64,000 nt of DNA from JBBROS01 sp965213845 (GCA_965213845.1 CBDCAI010000014.1:496001-560000), one strand, 5' to 3'; positions 42,702-50,948 are shown, counted from the stretch's first letter. The notes: generated from the letters alone by a model not told the origin. Translations and numbers: made by a program.

Positions 42702-43856
42702 CTACACCACCGCAGCCAGCGCGGGCTTGCCCACGCGGTCGATCTGCGCCAGCGCCGCACGGATCTGCTCGTTGAACCCGTGCACGACCATGTCCATCGC
42801 CACGTCCACCGCGTGGGCGAAGCCCTCCGCGTCCGTGCCGCCGTGCGACTTCACCACCACGCCGTTCAGCCCCAGCATGACCGCCCCGTTGTACCGCCGC
42901 GGATCGAGCCAAAGCCGCATCCGGTCCAGCCCCGGCCGCACCAGCAGGTAGGCGAGCTTGCCCGCAAGGCTGCCCCGGAAGATCTGCCGCAACAGGTCGC
43001 CAGACAGCTTCAGCGCCCCCTCCCCGGTCTTCAGCGCGACATTGCCCGTGAACCCGTCCGTCACCACCACGTCCGTCGTCCCGGCGGTGATGTCGTGCCC
43101 CTCGATGAACCCGTGGAAGTTGGGGGCGATGTGGCTGGCCCGCAGCACGTCGGCCGCCTGGCGCACCCGCTCGTCGCCCTTCAGCTCCTCCGAGCCCACG
43201 TTCAGCAATCCGATCGTCGGCGCCGGCAGGCCCAGCACGGTCCGGGCGAACACGTCGCCCATGATGGCGAACTCCACCAGGTTGCGCGCATCGCACGTCA
43301 CGTTGGCGCCGAGGTCGAGCATCACCACGTCGCCCCGCGCGGAGGGTCCGATCGCCGCCATCGCCGGGCGGTCGATCCCCGGCAGGGTCTTGATCACGAT
43401 CTTGGCCAGCGCCAGCAGCGCGCCGGTGTTGCCCGCCGAAACCACGCCCGACGCCTCGCCGTTGGCGACCGCGTCGATGGCCAGCCGCATGGACGACTGC
43501 CGGACCCGCAACGCCGCCGTCGGCTTCATCTCGCTCGAGATGACGGCCGGGGCGTGCCGGATCGTGCAGCAGGCCGCAACCCGCTTCCGCGCCGCCACCA
43601 GCGGCTGCAGCAGGGCCTCGTCGCCCACCAGCAGGAAGCGGGCCTGCGGATGCCGCTCGGCCGCGATCGCCAGCCCGTCCAGCACGATGCCGGGCGCGTC
43701 GTCGCCCCCCATGGCATCGATGGCCAGGGTAAACGCGAGCGGCCCGCCGCCTGCGGTTCCGGGGGGCGTCGGGGCCAGGCCGATCGGGCCCAGACTGGTC
43801 GGGCCCAGACTGGTCGGGCCCAGACTGGTGGGGCCGAGGCTGATCGGGTCGGTCAA
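42702..43856 (-). CDS. plsX: Phosphate acyltransferase PlsX
   Basis: A 384-residue enzyme making acyl-phosphate from acyl-ACP for phospholipid synthesis. The core starts FTLAIDAMGGDDAPGIVLDG and includes ASGVVSAGNTGALLALAKIV, LDLGANVTCDARNLVEFAIM, VGLLNVGSEELKGDE and GFIEGHDITAGTTDVVVTDG. The first 40 residues are unusual: repeated Ser-Leu-Gly-Pro-Thr units encoded by a 15-bp tandem repeat, followed by a Gly/Pro segment. Known PlsX proteins begin close to the FTLAIDAMGG strand. The ATG at 43856 is the only clear start; translation from a later alternative codon cannot be excluded. Confidence 0.93.
   Translation of the reverse strand: MTDPISLGPTSLGPTSLGPTSLGPIGLAPTPPGTAGGGPLAFTLAIDAMGGDDAPGIVLDGLAIAAERHPQARFLLVGDEALLQPLVAARKRVAACCTIRHAPAVISSEMKPTAALRVRQSSMRLAIDAVANGEASGVVSAGNTGALLALAKIVIKTLPGIDRPAMAAIGPSARGDVVMLDLGANVTCDARNLVEFAIMGDVFARTVLGLPAPTIGLLNVGSEELKGDERVRQAADVLRASHIAPNFHGFIEGHDITAGTTDVVVTDGFTGNVALKTGEGALKLSGDLLRQIFRGSLAGKLAYLLVRPGLDRMRLWLDPRRYNGAVMLGLNGVVVKSHGGTDAEGFAHAVDVAMDMVVHGFNEQIRAALAQIDRVGKPALAAVV
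43771..43845. repeat. 15-bp tandem repeat in the 5' end of plsX
   Basis: Three near-identical copies of GGGCCCAGACTGGTC (43786-43830), flanked by one degenerate copy on each side, encode repeated Ser-Leu-Gly-Pro-Thr at the N-terminus of PlsX. The in-frame unit allows length variation without loss of the reading frame. Confidence 0.88.
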
Positions 43857-43893
43857 GGCCGGGCCTGAACGAACATGGCGCGGCCGGTGCGCG

Positions 43894-44094
43894 TCAGATG
43901 CGCACGACGCCCTTCAGGTCCTCGGCCTTGATCACCTCGCGGCCGTTGTAGTGGCCGCAATGGCCGCACACGTGGTGCGGGCGCTTCAGCTCGCCGCAGT
44001 TCGGGCAGTCGTGGTGCGCCTGCGTCGGCAGCGCGTCGTGGGCGCGCCGCATGCCGCGACGGGACGGGGAGGTCTTCTTCTTTGGGACGGCCAT
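43894..44094 (-). CDS. rpmF: 50S ribosomal protein L32
   Basis: A 66-residue ribosomal protein of the large subunit. It begins AVPKKKTSPSRRGMRRAHDA, the canonical L32 N-terminus. A Cys4 zinc ribbon follows: CPNCGELKRPHHVCGHCGHY, and it ends with NGREVIKAEDLKGVVRI. The ATG at 44094 fixes the standard length; upstream in-frame codons are intergenic. The conserved neighbours are DUF177 upstream and plsX-fabH downstream. Confidence 0.97.
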   Translation of the reverse strand: MAVPKKKTSPSRRGMRRAHDALPTQAHHDCPNCGELKRPHHVCGHCGHYNGREVIKAEDLKGVVRI

Positions 44095-44212
44095 GGGACT
44101 ATGCCCCTCCGGGCAGTGACGGAGGCCCACCCGGCCGGGTGGCGCCTCGATCAGAATGTTGGATGCAAGGCGCGCCAACTAGCAGAGGCGCACCGTCGCT
44201 GCAAGCCGAGCC

Positions 44213-44695
44213 TTAGGTTCGGGGCCGCAGCGCCGCCAGGCCGGCGAACGGCTGCACGTCCGGGTCCTGCGCCGTGGGGTCCATCTCGGCCCCGTCCAGC
44301 CGCGGATAGGGGTCGAGCGCCAGGGCCAGTTGCTCCGCCACGGCCTCGCCGAGATCGATCGTCGAGCCTTCGTAGGGGATCTCGTCCGGCGTCTCGGGGT
44401 CGGTGTCGTCCGATTCGCGTCCGGCCGGCACGAACCGGATGATGAACCGCTCCGTCACGCGTTGCGGCACCGGCTCCAACGAGACCACGCAGTCCTGCAC
44501 CACGTCGGCCACCAGCACGCCATCGGCCTGCACCATCGCCCCCCGGGCCCTCAGTGCGAACCGACACGTCACCGACCTCACCTCGGGGATTCCCAGGCGC
44601 CCGGCCAGCGCCACCCGCTCCGGCGCCGTCGCCTCCACCAGCACCGACTCCGGCAACCGATCGAGCGCCACCACCCGCGACAGCTCGAGCGTCAT
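44213..44695 (-). CDS. DUF177/YceD-family protein
   Basis: A 160-residue small acidic protein of the DUF177 family, linked to 23S rRNA and ribosome metabolism in several bacteria. It starts LELSRVVALDRLPESVLVEA and carries CRFALRARGAMVQADGVLVA followed by DVVQDCVVSLEPVPQRVTER with the family Cys. The acidic tail contains DDTDPETPDEIPYEGSTIDL and ALALDPYPRLDGAEMD, all typical. The ATG at 44695 overlaps the end of the upstream chaperone gene (44692), so the two are coupled. rpmF lies 118 bases downstream. Confidence 0.88.
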   Translation of the reverse strand: MTLELSRVVALDRLPESVLVEATAPERVALAGRLGIPEVRSVTCRFALRARGAMVQADGVLVADVVQDCVVSLEPVPQRVTERFIIRFVPAGRESDDTDPETPDEIPYEGSTIDLGEAVAEQLALALDPYPRLDGAEMDPTAQDPDVQPFAGLAALRPRT

Positions 44696-45267
44696 GCGTC
44701 GACCCTCGCTGGTTCCGTGACCTGCTCCATCCCTTGGGCCGGCGGAAAGGAATAGTCCCCGGCCGCAAGCCGCTCGAGCGGAACAGCTGCCAAGGCGACA
44801 TGCAGATGCCGCATCGCCGCCGCCAAGGCCTCGGCCGCACCGGGCGGCGCGGCGCCCCGCCACACGTTCCGGTCCAGCGCCGTCTCCAACTCACCGGGCA
44901 ACACCCCGGGATCGGCAGCCAGTGCGGCCGTGTAAGCGCTGGCCCGCCCGTGGAACGCCTCCCACATCTCCTTCATGCGCTTGGAGACGGACATGTCGCC
45001 CACGCCCATCTCACGCAGGTTGAAGTCCATGTCGGCGAACATCGCATCGAACACCGACTGGGCGACCGCGGGCCCCGGCGCCGGGGCGGCCCGCAGCCGC
45101 TCGATCAGCAGGAACACGTGCACGCCCACCAGGTCGAACCGCCCGTCGAGCGTGTCGGGGACACCGAGCGCCGTGTAATAGGTCGGGTCGCGCGCGCCCT
45201 TGACCGCGGCGTTGTATAGCATGAACCCCGGCCGCTCGTGCCGCTTGCGCCGGAACAGCCCCAGCAT
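44692..45267 (-). CDS. Ubiquinol-cytochrome c chaperone
   Basis: A 191-residue protein related to the mitochondrial assembly factor CBP3/UQCC1, which helps mature cytochrome b of complex III. Family features are the start LGLFRRKRHERPGFMLYNAA, the segment DLVGVHVFLLIERLRA, and DAMFADMDFNLREMGVGDMS with RMKEMWEAFHGRASAYTAAL. The ATG at 45267 opens directly with the conserved Leu-Gly-Leu-Phe start; the long frame upstream has no family sequence. It is the first gene of the block running to merR, and is divergent from the BamE-like gene. Confidence 0.9.
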   Translation of the reverse strand: MLGLFRRKRHERPGFMLYNAAVKGARDPTYYTALGVPDTLDGRFDLVGVHVFLLIERLRAAPAPGPAVAQSVFDAMFADMDFNLREMGVGDMSVSKRMKEMWEAFHGRASAYTAALAADPGVLPGELETALDRNVWRGAAPPGAAEALAAAMRHLHVALAAVPLERLAAGDYSFPPAQGMEQVTEPARVDA

Positions 45268-45397
45268 CCGCCTGCCTCCAATCCATTTGACATCGGGGGG
45301 CCCACATGACACCCCATCGCCATAAGGTGGGGGCTGCGCACCCGGGTGCAATCCGGTCCGCGGTCGCCGCTTCCTCAACAAGGGACTGCAACCCGCC

Positions 45398-45901
45398 GTG
45401 CGACCCAGCCTCCGCTCTACCCTCATCGGCCTGTTGCTGCTGGTGCTCCTGCCGGCCTGCAGCGTCATCGAGACGCCCCGCACGCTCCGGGGCAACAAGA
45501 TCGACCCCGACCAGCTGAAGGAGCTTGTCGTCGGCACCTCGACCAAGGCCGACGCCACCAGCCTGCTCGGCTCCCCCACCGCCCGCGCCACCTTCGACGA
45601 CAACCGCTGGATCTACATCTCCGAGCTGACCCGCGTCCGCATCGGCCGGACCCCGGGCGTGCTGGAGCAGGATGTGACGGTCCTCAGCTTCGACCAGGGC
45701 GGCGTGCTGCGCGGCGTCCAGCGTCTGGGGCAGGATGACGGGCGCGACGTCTCCGTCGTGTCCCGCGCCACGCCCTCGCCGGGCAGCGAAGCCAGCTTCA
45801 TGCAGCAGCTGCTGGGCAACGTCGGCAAGTTCAGCCCCACCCCGACCACCGGCAGCGCCTCCAGCCGCGCCGGCAGCAGCGGCGCCCAGCAGGGGATCTA
45901 G
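45398..45901 (+). CDS. bamE: BamE/SmpA-family outer-membrane lipoprotein
   Basis: A 167-residue lipoprotein, probably the BamE component of the outer-membrane protein assembly machine. The signal is LIGLLLLVLLPACSVIETPR with lipobox LPAC (Cys about residue 21). The SmpA/OmlA domain contains GNKIDPDQLKELVVGTSTKA, DATSLLGSPTARATFDDNRW and IYISELTRVRIGRTPGVLEQ. A Ser/Pro/Gln-rich tail of about 35 residues follows. The GTG start has an AAGGGA about 14 bases upstream. It is transcribed alone and divergently from the cytochrome chaperone. Confidence 0.9.
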   Translation: MRPSLRSTLIGLLLLVLLPACSVIETPRTLRGNKIDPDQLKELVVGTSTKADATSLLGSPTARATFDDNRWIYISELTRVRIGRTPGVLEQDVTVLSFDQGGVLRGVQRLGQDDGRDVSVVSRATPSPGSEASFMQQLLGNVGKFSPTPTTGSASSRAGSSGAQQGI

Positions 45902-46043
45902 GCCGGCGATGTCCCGGTTCCTGCCGGGCGAGCCGGGCTGAAACTCCTCTGGACGGACTGGGGGGCTTAGTCAGAAAGCACGAAGCGGAGTGCATGCCCC
46001 GGCACGCCGACGCACCCTGGCCCCAGACCAGGAGCCTCGAATC

Positions 46044-46559
46044 ATGACCCAGTTCCAGTGTGTCCCGATCATGACGGACGTTGCCGCGCGATTCCGCGAA
46101 ACCGGGCGCGACGACAGCGGAAACGTCCTTCGACGGATCGTCGCAGGCGACACGGGCGGCTTCCCGTGCCGGCACTGCCTGTATCTGGCTGAGCCCGGCG
46201 AGACGATGCTCCTCGGGTCCTATGATCTGCCCCGGCCGCTCGGCATCTACTGGACGCCCAGCCCGATCTTCCTGCACGCGGCGGGTTGCGAGCGGTATTC
46301 GACCATGGACGAGCTCGCGCCCATCATCCGGTCGAACCCCCTCGTCTCGGTCCGCGCCTATGACGGGTCGGATCAGTGCATCTACGATCTCGGCCACGTC
46401 TGCGCAGGCGGGGATGCCGCCGCCCCGGTTCTCGGCGCGCTCGGCGACGAACGAACGGCATTCGTCAACGTCCACACGGCTCGGCCCGGCTGCCTTCTGG
46501 CCCGCGTGGAACGCATTTCGCTGCCGGCGCCGATGGAGCAGCCGCGCCGCGCCGCCTGA
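46044..46559 (+). CDS. DUF1203-family protein
   Basis: A 171-residue cytosolic protein of unknown function. It matches DUF1203 by FPCRHCLYLAEPGETMLLGS, YDLPRPLGIYWTPSPIFLHA and IRSNPLVSVRAYDGSDQCIY. The CRHCL pair of cysteines and the later conserved His/Cys residues suggest a metal or redox site, but no activity is established. The ATG at 46044 is the start that gives the family N-terminus (FQCVPIMTDVAARFRETGRD). It is convergent with thiL, 8 bases apart. Confidence 0.85.
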   Translation: MTQFQCVPIMTDVAARFRETGRDDSGNVLRRIVAGDTGGFPCRHCLYLAEPGETMLLGSYDLPRPLGIYWTPSPIFLHAAGCERYSTMDELAPIIRSNPLVSVRAYDGSDQCIYDLGHVCAGGDAAAPVLGALGDERTAFVNVHTARPGCLLARVERISLPAPMEQPRRAA

Positions 46560-46567
46560 GCAGGCCC

Positions 46568-47500
46568 TCAGAAGTGGCTCCAGCCCCCCCGCCCGAGCAC
46601 CATCTCCGCCCCTGTCGCGTCCAGCACTTGAACCCCCTCCCCCGCGACGAACCGTCCGATCCGCTGCACCGGCACGTCGCCCGCGGCACGGCGCAGCGCG
46701 GCCCCGCCGCCGGGTGCCACCGCCATCAGCAGCTCGTAGTCGTCGCCGCCCGATAGGCAGGTCTCGAGCCGCCCGGCCGCCCGGGCGGCCGGGGACAGCG
46801 GCACCAGCCCGGCCTCCAGCACCGCCCCAAGCCCCCCGGCGCGGGCCAGGTGACCCAGGTCCTGCACCAGGCCGTCCGACACGTCCATCGCCGCCCGCAC
46901 CAGCCCCGGGGTCAGCAGGCCGAGACGGGGCTGCGGCAGGCGGTAGCGGTCGGCCAGGAACCCCTCGGCGTCCATGACCTCGCCCCGCAACGCCAGCAGG
47001 CCCAGCGCGCCGTCACCGATCGTGCCGGTCACCCAGACCTCGTCGCCCGCCTGCGCGCCCTGGCGGCGCACGGCCCCGCCGGGCGACACATGCCCGATGG
47101 CCGTCAGGGACAGGGTCAGCGGCCCCGGCGTGTGCGTCGTGTCGCCGCCCAGCAGGCCGATGCCGAACGCCGCCTGGTCCTGCGCCAGCCCGGCGGCGAA
47201 CAGCCCGAACCAGGCGTCGTCCGTGCCCCGTGGCGCCGAGACCGTCATCAGGTAGGCCAGCGGCGTCGCCCCCATTGCAGCCAGGTCCGACAGGTTCACG
47301 CGCAGCAGCTTGCGGCCGATGAGGTCGGCCGGGTCGTCGGGCAGGAAGTGCACCCCGGCCACCATCGCGTCGGCCGTCAGCACCAGCTGCCGTCCCGCAG
47401 GCGGCGTCAGCAGGGCCGCGTCGTCCAGCAGGTCGAGACCGCCCGGGGCGGCCAAGGGCCGGAAGTGGCGCGCGATCAGGCCGAACTCGCCATCGCTCAC
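46568..47500 (-). CDS. thiL: Thiamine-monophosphate kinase
   Basis: A 310-residue PurM-like kinase making thiamine pyrophosphate from thiamine phosphate and ATP. Motifs: GEFGLIARHFRPL start, LLDDAALLTPPAGRQLVLTA (metal-binding Asp pair), MVAGVHFLPDDPADLIGRKL with LRVNLSDLAAMGATPLAYLM, GLLGGDTTHTPGPLTLSLTA and AAMDVSDGLVQDLGHLARAG, and the late CLSGGDDYELLMAV. All are typical of ThiL. It is the last gene of the ribE-ribBA-ribH-nusB-thiL operon. Confidence 0.95.
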   Translation of the reverse strand: MSDGEFGLIARHFRPLAAPGGLDLLDDAALLTPPAGRQLVLTADAMVAGVHFLPDDPADLIGRKLLRVNLSDLAAMGATPLAYLMTVSAPRGTDDAWFGLFAAGLAQDQAAFGIGLLGGDTTHTPGPLTLSLTAIGHVSPGGAVRRQGAQAGDEVWVTGTIGDGALGLLALRGEVMDAEGFLADRYRLPQPRLGLLTPGLVRAAMDVSDGLVQDLGHLARAGGLGAVLEAGLVPLSPAARAAGRLETCLSGGDDYELLMAVAPGGGAALRRAAGDVPVQRIGRFVAGEGVQVLDATGAEMVLGRGGWSHF

Positions 47501-47513
47501 GATGGCGCGCCGC

Positions 47514-48047
47514 TCACGACGCCGCTTGGAACTCGGCGGGCCGCAGCTCCCGCGCCAGGCGGTCCAGCATGCCGTTGACCATTCGCGGCTCCTCCCCGTT
47601 GAAGAAGCCGTGCGCGATGTCGAGGTACTCGTTGATCACGACGCGCGACGGCGGTCCGTCCGCCATCGTCAGCTCCGCCCCGCCGGCACGCAGCAGGGCC
47701 CGCAGCACCGGGTCGATCCGGTTCATCGGCCATTCCGTCGGCAGCCCGGCCGCGATCAGCGCGTCCAGCCGGTCCTGCTGCTCCACCGCGGTGCGGACGA
47801 TGCGGGTGAACAGCGGCACGTGCGCGTCGGGCACGCGGCCTTCCTCGAACCCGCCGCCGCCCTGGTGCTCGGGTCCCGGCATCTCGCCCAGGCGATGGCG
47901 GACGAACTGGTCGATCACCGTCTCCGCCGTCTCCCCGGCCTGCTCGCTCTGGAACAGCGCCTGCACCGCCGCCACGCGCGAAGCCGTGCGCGGCCGCTTG
48001 CCGTCTGCCCGGCCGCGGGGGCCCGGGCTACGGGGATCCTGGCCCAT
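47514..48047 (-). CDS. nusB: Transcription antitermination factor NusB
   Basis: A 177-residue all-helical RNA-binding protein that acts with NusE in rRNA antitermination. The N-terminal basic extension (RSPGPRGRADGKRPRTASRV) precedes AAVQALFQSEQAGETAETVI. The C-terminal NusB core has DRLDALIAAGLPTEWPMNRI, DPVLRALLRAGGAELT, and VVINEYLDIAHGFFNGEEPR with MVNGMLDRLARELRP, matching the usual end of the protein. Its start abuts the ribH stop and thiL follows after 13 bases. Confidence 0.93.
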   Translation of the reverse strand: MGQDPRSPGPRGRADGKRPRTASRVAAVQALFQSEQAGETAETVIDQFVRHRLGEMPGPEHQGGGGFEEGRVPDAHVPLFTRIVRTAVEQQDRLDALIAAGLPTEWPMNRIDPVLRALLRAGGAELTMADGPPSRVVINEYLDIAHGFFNGEEPRMVNGMLDRLARELRPAEFQAAS

Positions 48048-48529
48048 CAGGCCGCCCCCAGCCGACGCGCGGCTGCGATCTGCATCAGCGCCGCCGCCGC
48101 CGCCTCGGCCCCCTTGTTGTGGCCGTCCGCGCCCGAGCGCGCCACCGCCTGCTCCAGCGAGTGCACCGTCAGCAGCCCGCTGCCCAGCGCGATGCCGTAT
48201 TGCAGCGACACCTGCATCAGTCCGGCCATGCTCTCCCGGCAGATGTACTCGTAGTGGTCCGTGCCGCCGCGCACGATGCAGCCCAGCGCCACGAAGCCGT
48301 CGAACGCCGTGGTGCCGCGCAGCGCGATGCGGATCGTCTGCGCCAGTTCGAACGCGCCCGCGATGTCCAGCACCTCGAATGTCGCCCCGGCCTCGTGCAG
48401 GATGCGCTCGGCCGCACGGGTCATGCCGTCCACGACGTCCCGGTAGTAGGGCGCCCGCACCACCAGCAGGTGCGGCGGCGGTCCGGGCACGACGGGCGCG
48501 GTCGGCAGGGGGGCGTCTGCGGTGCTCAT
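48047..48529 (-). CDS. ribH: 6,7-dimethyl-8-ribityllumazine synthase
   Basis: A 160-residue lumazine synthase, the penultimate enzyme of riboflavin synthesis. Motifs: LLVVRAPYYRDVVDGMTRAA, the substrate loop VLDIAGAFELAQTIRIALRG, FVALGCIVRGGTDHYEYICR (with the GG-T phosphate site and catalytic His), GIALGSGLLTVHSLEQAVAR and NKGAEAAAAALMQIAAARRL. The order ribBA-ribH-nusB is typical. It sits 3 bases downstream of ribBA. Confidence 0.95.
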   Translation of the reverse strand: MSTADAPLPTAPVVPGPPPHLLVVRAPYYRDVVDGMTRAAERILHEAGATFEVLDIAGAFELAQTIRIALRGTTAFDGFVALGCIVRGGTDHYEYICRESMAGLMQVSLQYGIALGSGLLTVHSLEQAVARSGADGHNKGAEAAAAALMQIAAARRLGAA

Positions 48530-48532
48530 GGT

Positions 48533-49678
48533 CTAGTCACCCGGCTCGTTCGGTGCGCCATCGATCGGCCGCTGGTCGACGATGTTCAGGCCATAGCCCT
48601 CGAGCCCCACGACCGTCCGGCGGTGGTTCGAGAGCAGGATCATGTCCTTGATCCCGAGGTCCACCAGGATCTGCGCCCCGATCCCGTAATCCCGCAGGAA
48701 GTGCTGCGGCCGCGGGCTGCCCTCCAGCAGGCGCACCCGGGCACTGACCGCGTCGGGCCGCGTGTCGCGGATCAGCACCACGGCGCCCCGGCCCGCTTCG
48801 GCGATCATGGTCATCGCGCCGTGCAGGGTCGACCATTGATGCGTGCCGAGCATGTCGTTGACGATGTCCACCGCATGCATCCGCACCAGCGGCGGCTCGG
48901 CCGCCGCCCCGCCTTCGCTCGCCCGCAGGTCGCCCTTCGTCAGCACCAGGTGCTCGGCATAGTCCATCGTCGTGGCATAGACGTGCAGCGTCCAGTCGCC
49001 GCCGGCCGCATGGTGCAGCGACCCCTCCTGCACGCGGCGCACCAGCCGCTCCGTGCGGCGGCGATGCCCGATCAGGTCGGCGATGGTGCCCAGCTTCAGG
49101 TTGTGGTGCTGCGCGAAGGCCACCAGGTCCGGCAGCCGGGCCATGGTGCCGTCATCGTTCATGATCTCGCAGATCACCCCGGCCGGAGTCAGTCCCGCCA
49201 GCCGCGCCAGGTCCACCGCCGCCTCCGTGTGCCCGGCCCGCACCAGCGTGCCGCCTTCCCGCGCCATCAGCGGGAACACGTGCCCGGGTGTCACGATCGC
49301 GTCCCGCGCACTGTCGGAATGGATGGCGACAGAGATCGTGCGGGCCCGGTCCGCGGCCGAGATGCCGGTCGTCACCCCGTCCCGCGCCTCGATGCTGACG
49401 GTGAAGGCCGTCTGGTGCCGCGTGCCGTTCGAGCGGCTCATCAGCGGCAGGCCAAGCTGCTCCACGCGCTGCCGGGTCATGGCGAGGCAGATGAGGCCGC
49501 GGGCGTGCCGGGCCATGAAGTTGATGGCGTCCGGCGTCGCGAACTGGGCGGGGATCACGAGGTCGCCCTCGTTCTCCCGGTCCTCGTCGTCCACCAGGAT
49601 GAACATGCGCCCGGCGCGCGCCTCCTCGATGAGGTCCGCGGCGGGGGAGAGATAGTCGGAGAGGGCGGCGGTCTGCAT
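48533..49678 (-). CDS. ribB: RibBA-like: DHBP synthase with degenerate GTP cyclohydrolase II domain
   Basis: A 381-residue protein. The first 210 or so residues are 3,4-dihydroxy-2-butanone-4-phosphate synthase, apparently intact: ARAGRMFILVDDEDRENEGD with the acidic metal loop, INFMARHARGLICLAMTRQR, TGISAADRARTISVAIHSDS, VTPGHVFPLMAREGGTLVRA and GHTEAAVDLARLAGLTPAGV. The C-terminal part aligns with GTP cyclohydrolase II but the zinc site is lost: where active enzymes have a C-x2-GD..CDC motif, it reads VRMHAVDIVNDMLGTHQWST with no cysteines. The GCHII step must come from another protein. ribE lies upstream and ribH downstream. Confidence 0.92.
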   Translation of the reverse strand: MQTAALSDYLSPAADLIEEARAGRMFILVDDEDRENEGDLVIPAQFATPDAINFMARHARGLICLAMTRQRVEQLGLPLMSRSNGTRHQTAFTVSIEARDGVTTGISAADRARTISVAIHSDSARDAIVTPGHVFPLMAREGGTLVRAGHTEAAVDLARLAGLTPAGVICEIMNDDGTMARLPDLVAFAQHHNLKLGTIADLIGHRRRTERLVRRVQEGSLHHAAGGDWTLHVYATTMDYAEHLVLTKGDLRASEGGAAAEPPLVRMHAVDIVNDMLGTHQWSTLHGAMTMIAEAGRGAVVLIRDTRPDAVSARVRLLEGSPRPQHFLRDYGIGAQILVDLGIKDMILLSNHRRTVVGLEGYGLNIVDQRPIDGAPNEPGD

Positions 49679-49684
49679 GGCTGC

Positions 49685-50287
49685 CTATTCGATGGGTTCG
49701 GCCAGCCGCGCCACGTAGCGCGCCAGCATGTCGATCTCGATGTGCACGGTCCGCCCGGGCTGGAGCTGCCCCAACGTCGTTGCCGACCAGGTGTGCGGGA
49801 TGATGTTGACGCCGAAGCGTGTGCCCGCAACCTCGTTCACGGTCAACGACACCCCGTCGATCGCGACGCTGCCCTTGGGCGCGATGAAGCGTGCCAGGGC
49901 CCGCGGCACGTCGAACGACAGCCGCCAGGACCCGTTCTCCTGCACCAGGCCCACCAGCGTGCCCAGCCCGTCCACGTGGCCCGACACCAGGTGGCCGCCC
50001 AGCTCGTCGCCCAGGCGCAGCGAGCGCTCGAGGTTCATGGTGCTGCCGGGCTGCCACGTGCCGAGGTTGGTCTTGGACAGCGTCTCGCCCGAGGCGTCTG
50101 CGTCGAAATAGTCCGCACCCACCGCGACGGCCGTCAGGCAGCATCCGGCGCAGGCGATGCTGGCCCCCAGCGCGATACCGCCGGTGTCCGGCCAGGGCGA
50201 CGCGATCCGCAGCCGCATGTCATGCCCGGATCCGAGCGGTGAGACGGCGCGGACCGTGCCCACGCCGGTGACGATGCCGGTGAACAC
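49685..50287 (-). CDS. ribE: Riboflavin synthase alpha chain
   Basis: A 200-residue riboflavin synthase that dismutates two lumazine molecules. It has the diagnostic start MFTGIVTGVGTV and two tandem lumazine-binding barrels. The first has IACAGCCLTAVAVGADYFDA and LGDELGGHLVSGHVDGLGTL; the second has FIAPKGSVAIDGVSLTVNEV and FGVNIIPHTWSATTLGQLQP. The usual neighbour ribD is not here: the upstream gene is a flavin reductase. No FMN-riboswitch consensus is present in the 80-base leader. Confidence 0.95.
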   Translation of the reverse strand: MFTGIVTGVGTVRAVSPLGSGHDMRLRIASPWPDTGGIALGASIACAGCCLTAVAVGADYFDADASGETLSKTNLGTWQPGSTMNLERSLRLGDELGGHLVSGHVDGLGTLVGLVQENGSWRLSFDVPRALARFIAPKGSVAIDGVSLTVNEVAGTRFGVNIIPHTWSATTLGQLQPGRTVHIEIDMLARYVARLAEPIE

Positions 50288-50367
50288 TGGGCTCAGGCTC
50301 CTTCAGGACGACAGCGCTGGATGTAGGCCTGTTCCCGGCCAAGGGCCAGGGTGAGCGTCACCCGCAA

Positions 50368-50862
50368 TCAGGCCGCGACGACCGTGATGCGGTGATAGGA
50401 CCGGCCGAAATAGATAAGCCCCTCATGCGCCGTGCCCGCCTGGATCGCCTCGACCTCGGCGAAGAACACCGTGTGCGTGCCCACCTCCGTCACGTTCACG
50501 ATCCGGCAGTCGAACGACACCACCGCATCCTTCAGCACCGGCGCGCCCGTCGCCAGCGTGCCCCACTCGCCATGCTGGAACCGGTCCGCCCCCAGCAGCC
50601 CCGTGGACCCGGCGAACAGGCCCGACAGCGCCTCCTGCGAGGCGGCCAGCGTGTTGACGCACAGGATGCCGTTCGTCTTCAAAGAGTCGTGGCTGTCGCT
50701 GGTGCGGTTGACGCACAGCAGCAGCGTCGGCGGGTCGTCCGTCACGCTGCACACCGCCGACGCCGTGAAGCCGCGTGGCCCGTCCACCCCGGCCGTCGTG
50801 ATGATGTTCACGGCCGCGCCGAGCCGGGCCATGGCGTCGCGGTAGGTCTTGCGGTCGATCAC
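50368..50862 (-). CDS. Flavin reductase family protein (HpaC/RutF-like)
   Basis: A 164-residue split-barrel FMN-binding protein. It has YRDAMARLGAAVNIITTAGV, GPRGFTASAVCSVTDDPPTL with LLCVNRTSDSHDSLKTNGIL, and SFDCRIVNVTEVGTHTVFFA, which are the flavin-binding signatures of NAD(P)H:flavin oxidoreductases that feed two-component monooxygenases. No monooxygenase partner is nearby; instead it stands directly upstream of the riboflavin genes on the same strand (80 bases to ribE), so it may be a general FMN reductase. Confidence 0.87.
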   Translation of the reverse strand: MIDRKTYRDAMARLGAAVNIITTAGVDGPRGFTASAVCSVTDDPPTLLLCVNRTSDSHDSLKTNGILCVNTLAASQEALSGLFAGSTGLLGADRFQHGEWGTLATGAPVLKDAVVSFDCRIVNVTEVGTHTVFFAEVEAIQAGTAHEGLIYFGRSYHRITVVAA

Positions 50863-50920
50863 GGCATATCCCTCGTGGCCATGCTGGCAATATGGGCCAA
50901 GCCCCCGGGCTGCCCAAACG

Positions 50921-50948
50921 AAAAAGGGGCGCCCGAACCGGACGCCCC
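50921..50948 (-). terminator. Rho-independent terminator after the CsbD gene
   Basis: On the minus strand a 9-bp G+C-rich stem (arms 50940-50948 and 50926-50934, one U-G pair) with a 5-base loop is followed by TTTTT. It lies 20 bases past the CsbD stop codon and isolates that gene from the flavin reductase. Confidence 0.85.

Noticed and set aside
45268..45397. Promoter with a TTGACA box for the BamE-like gene
   Set aside because: TTGACA occurs at 45287-45292, but no acceptable -10 box lies 16-18 bases away.
48119..50242. A 707-codon open frame on the + strand over the rib genes
   Set aside because: Antisense to ribH, ribBA and ribE, which have complete catalytic motifs; the antisense product is low-complexity His/Arg/Gly.
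50288..50367. FMN riboswitch ahead of ribE
   Set aside because: The 80-base leader lacks the conserved FMN-element blocks (no AGGGTGAAATTCCC-like or CCGGCGGT-like segments in the right order).
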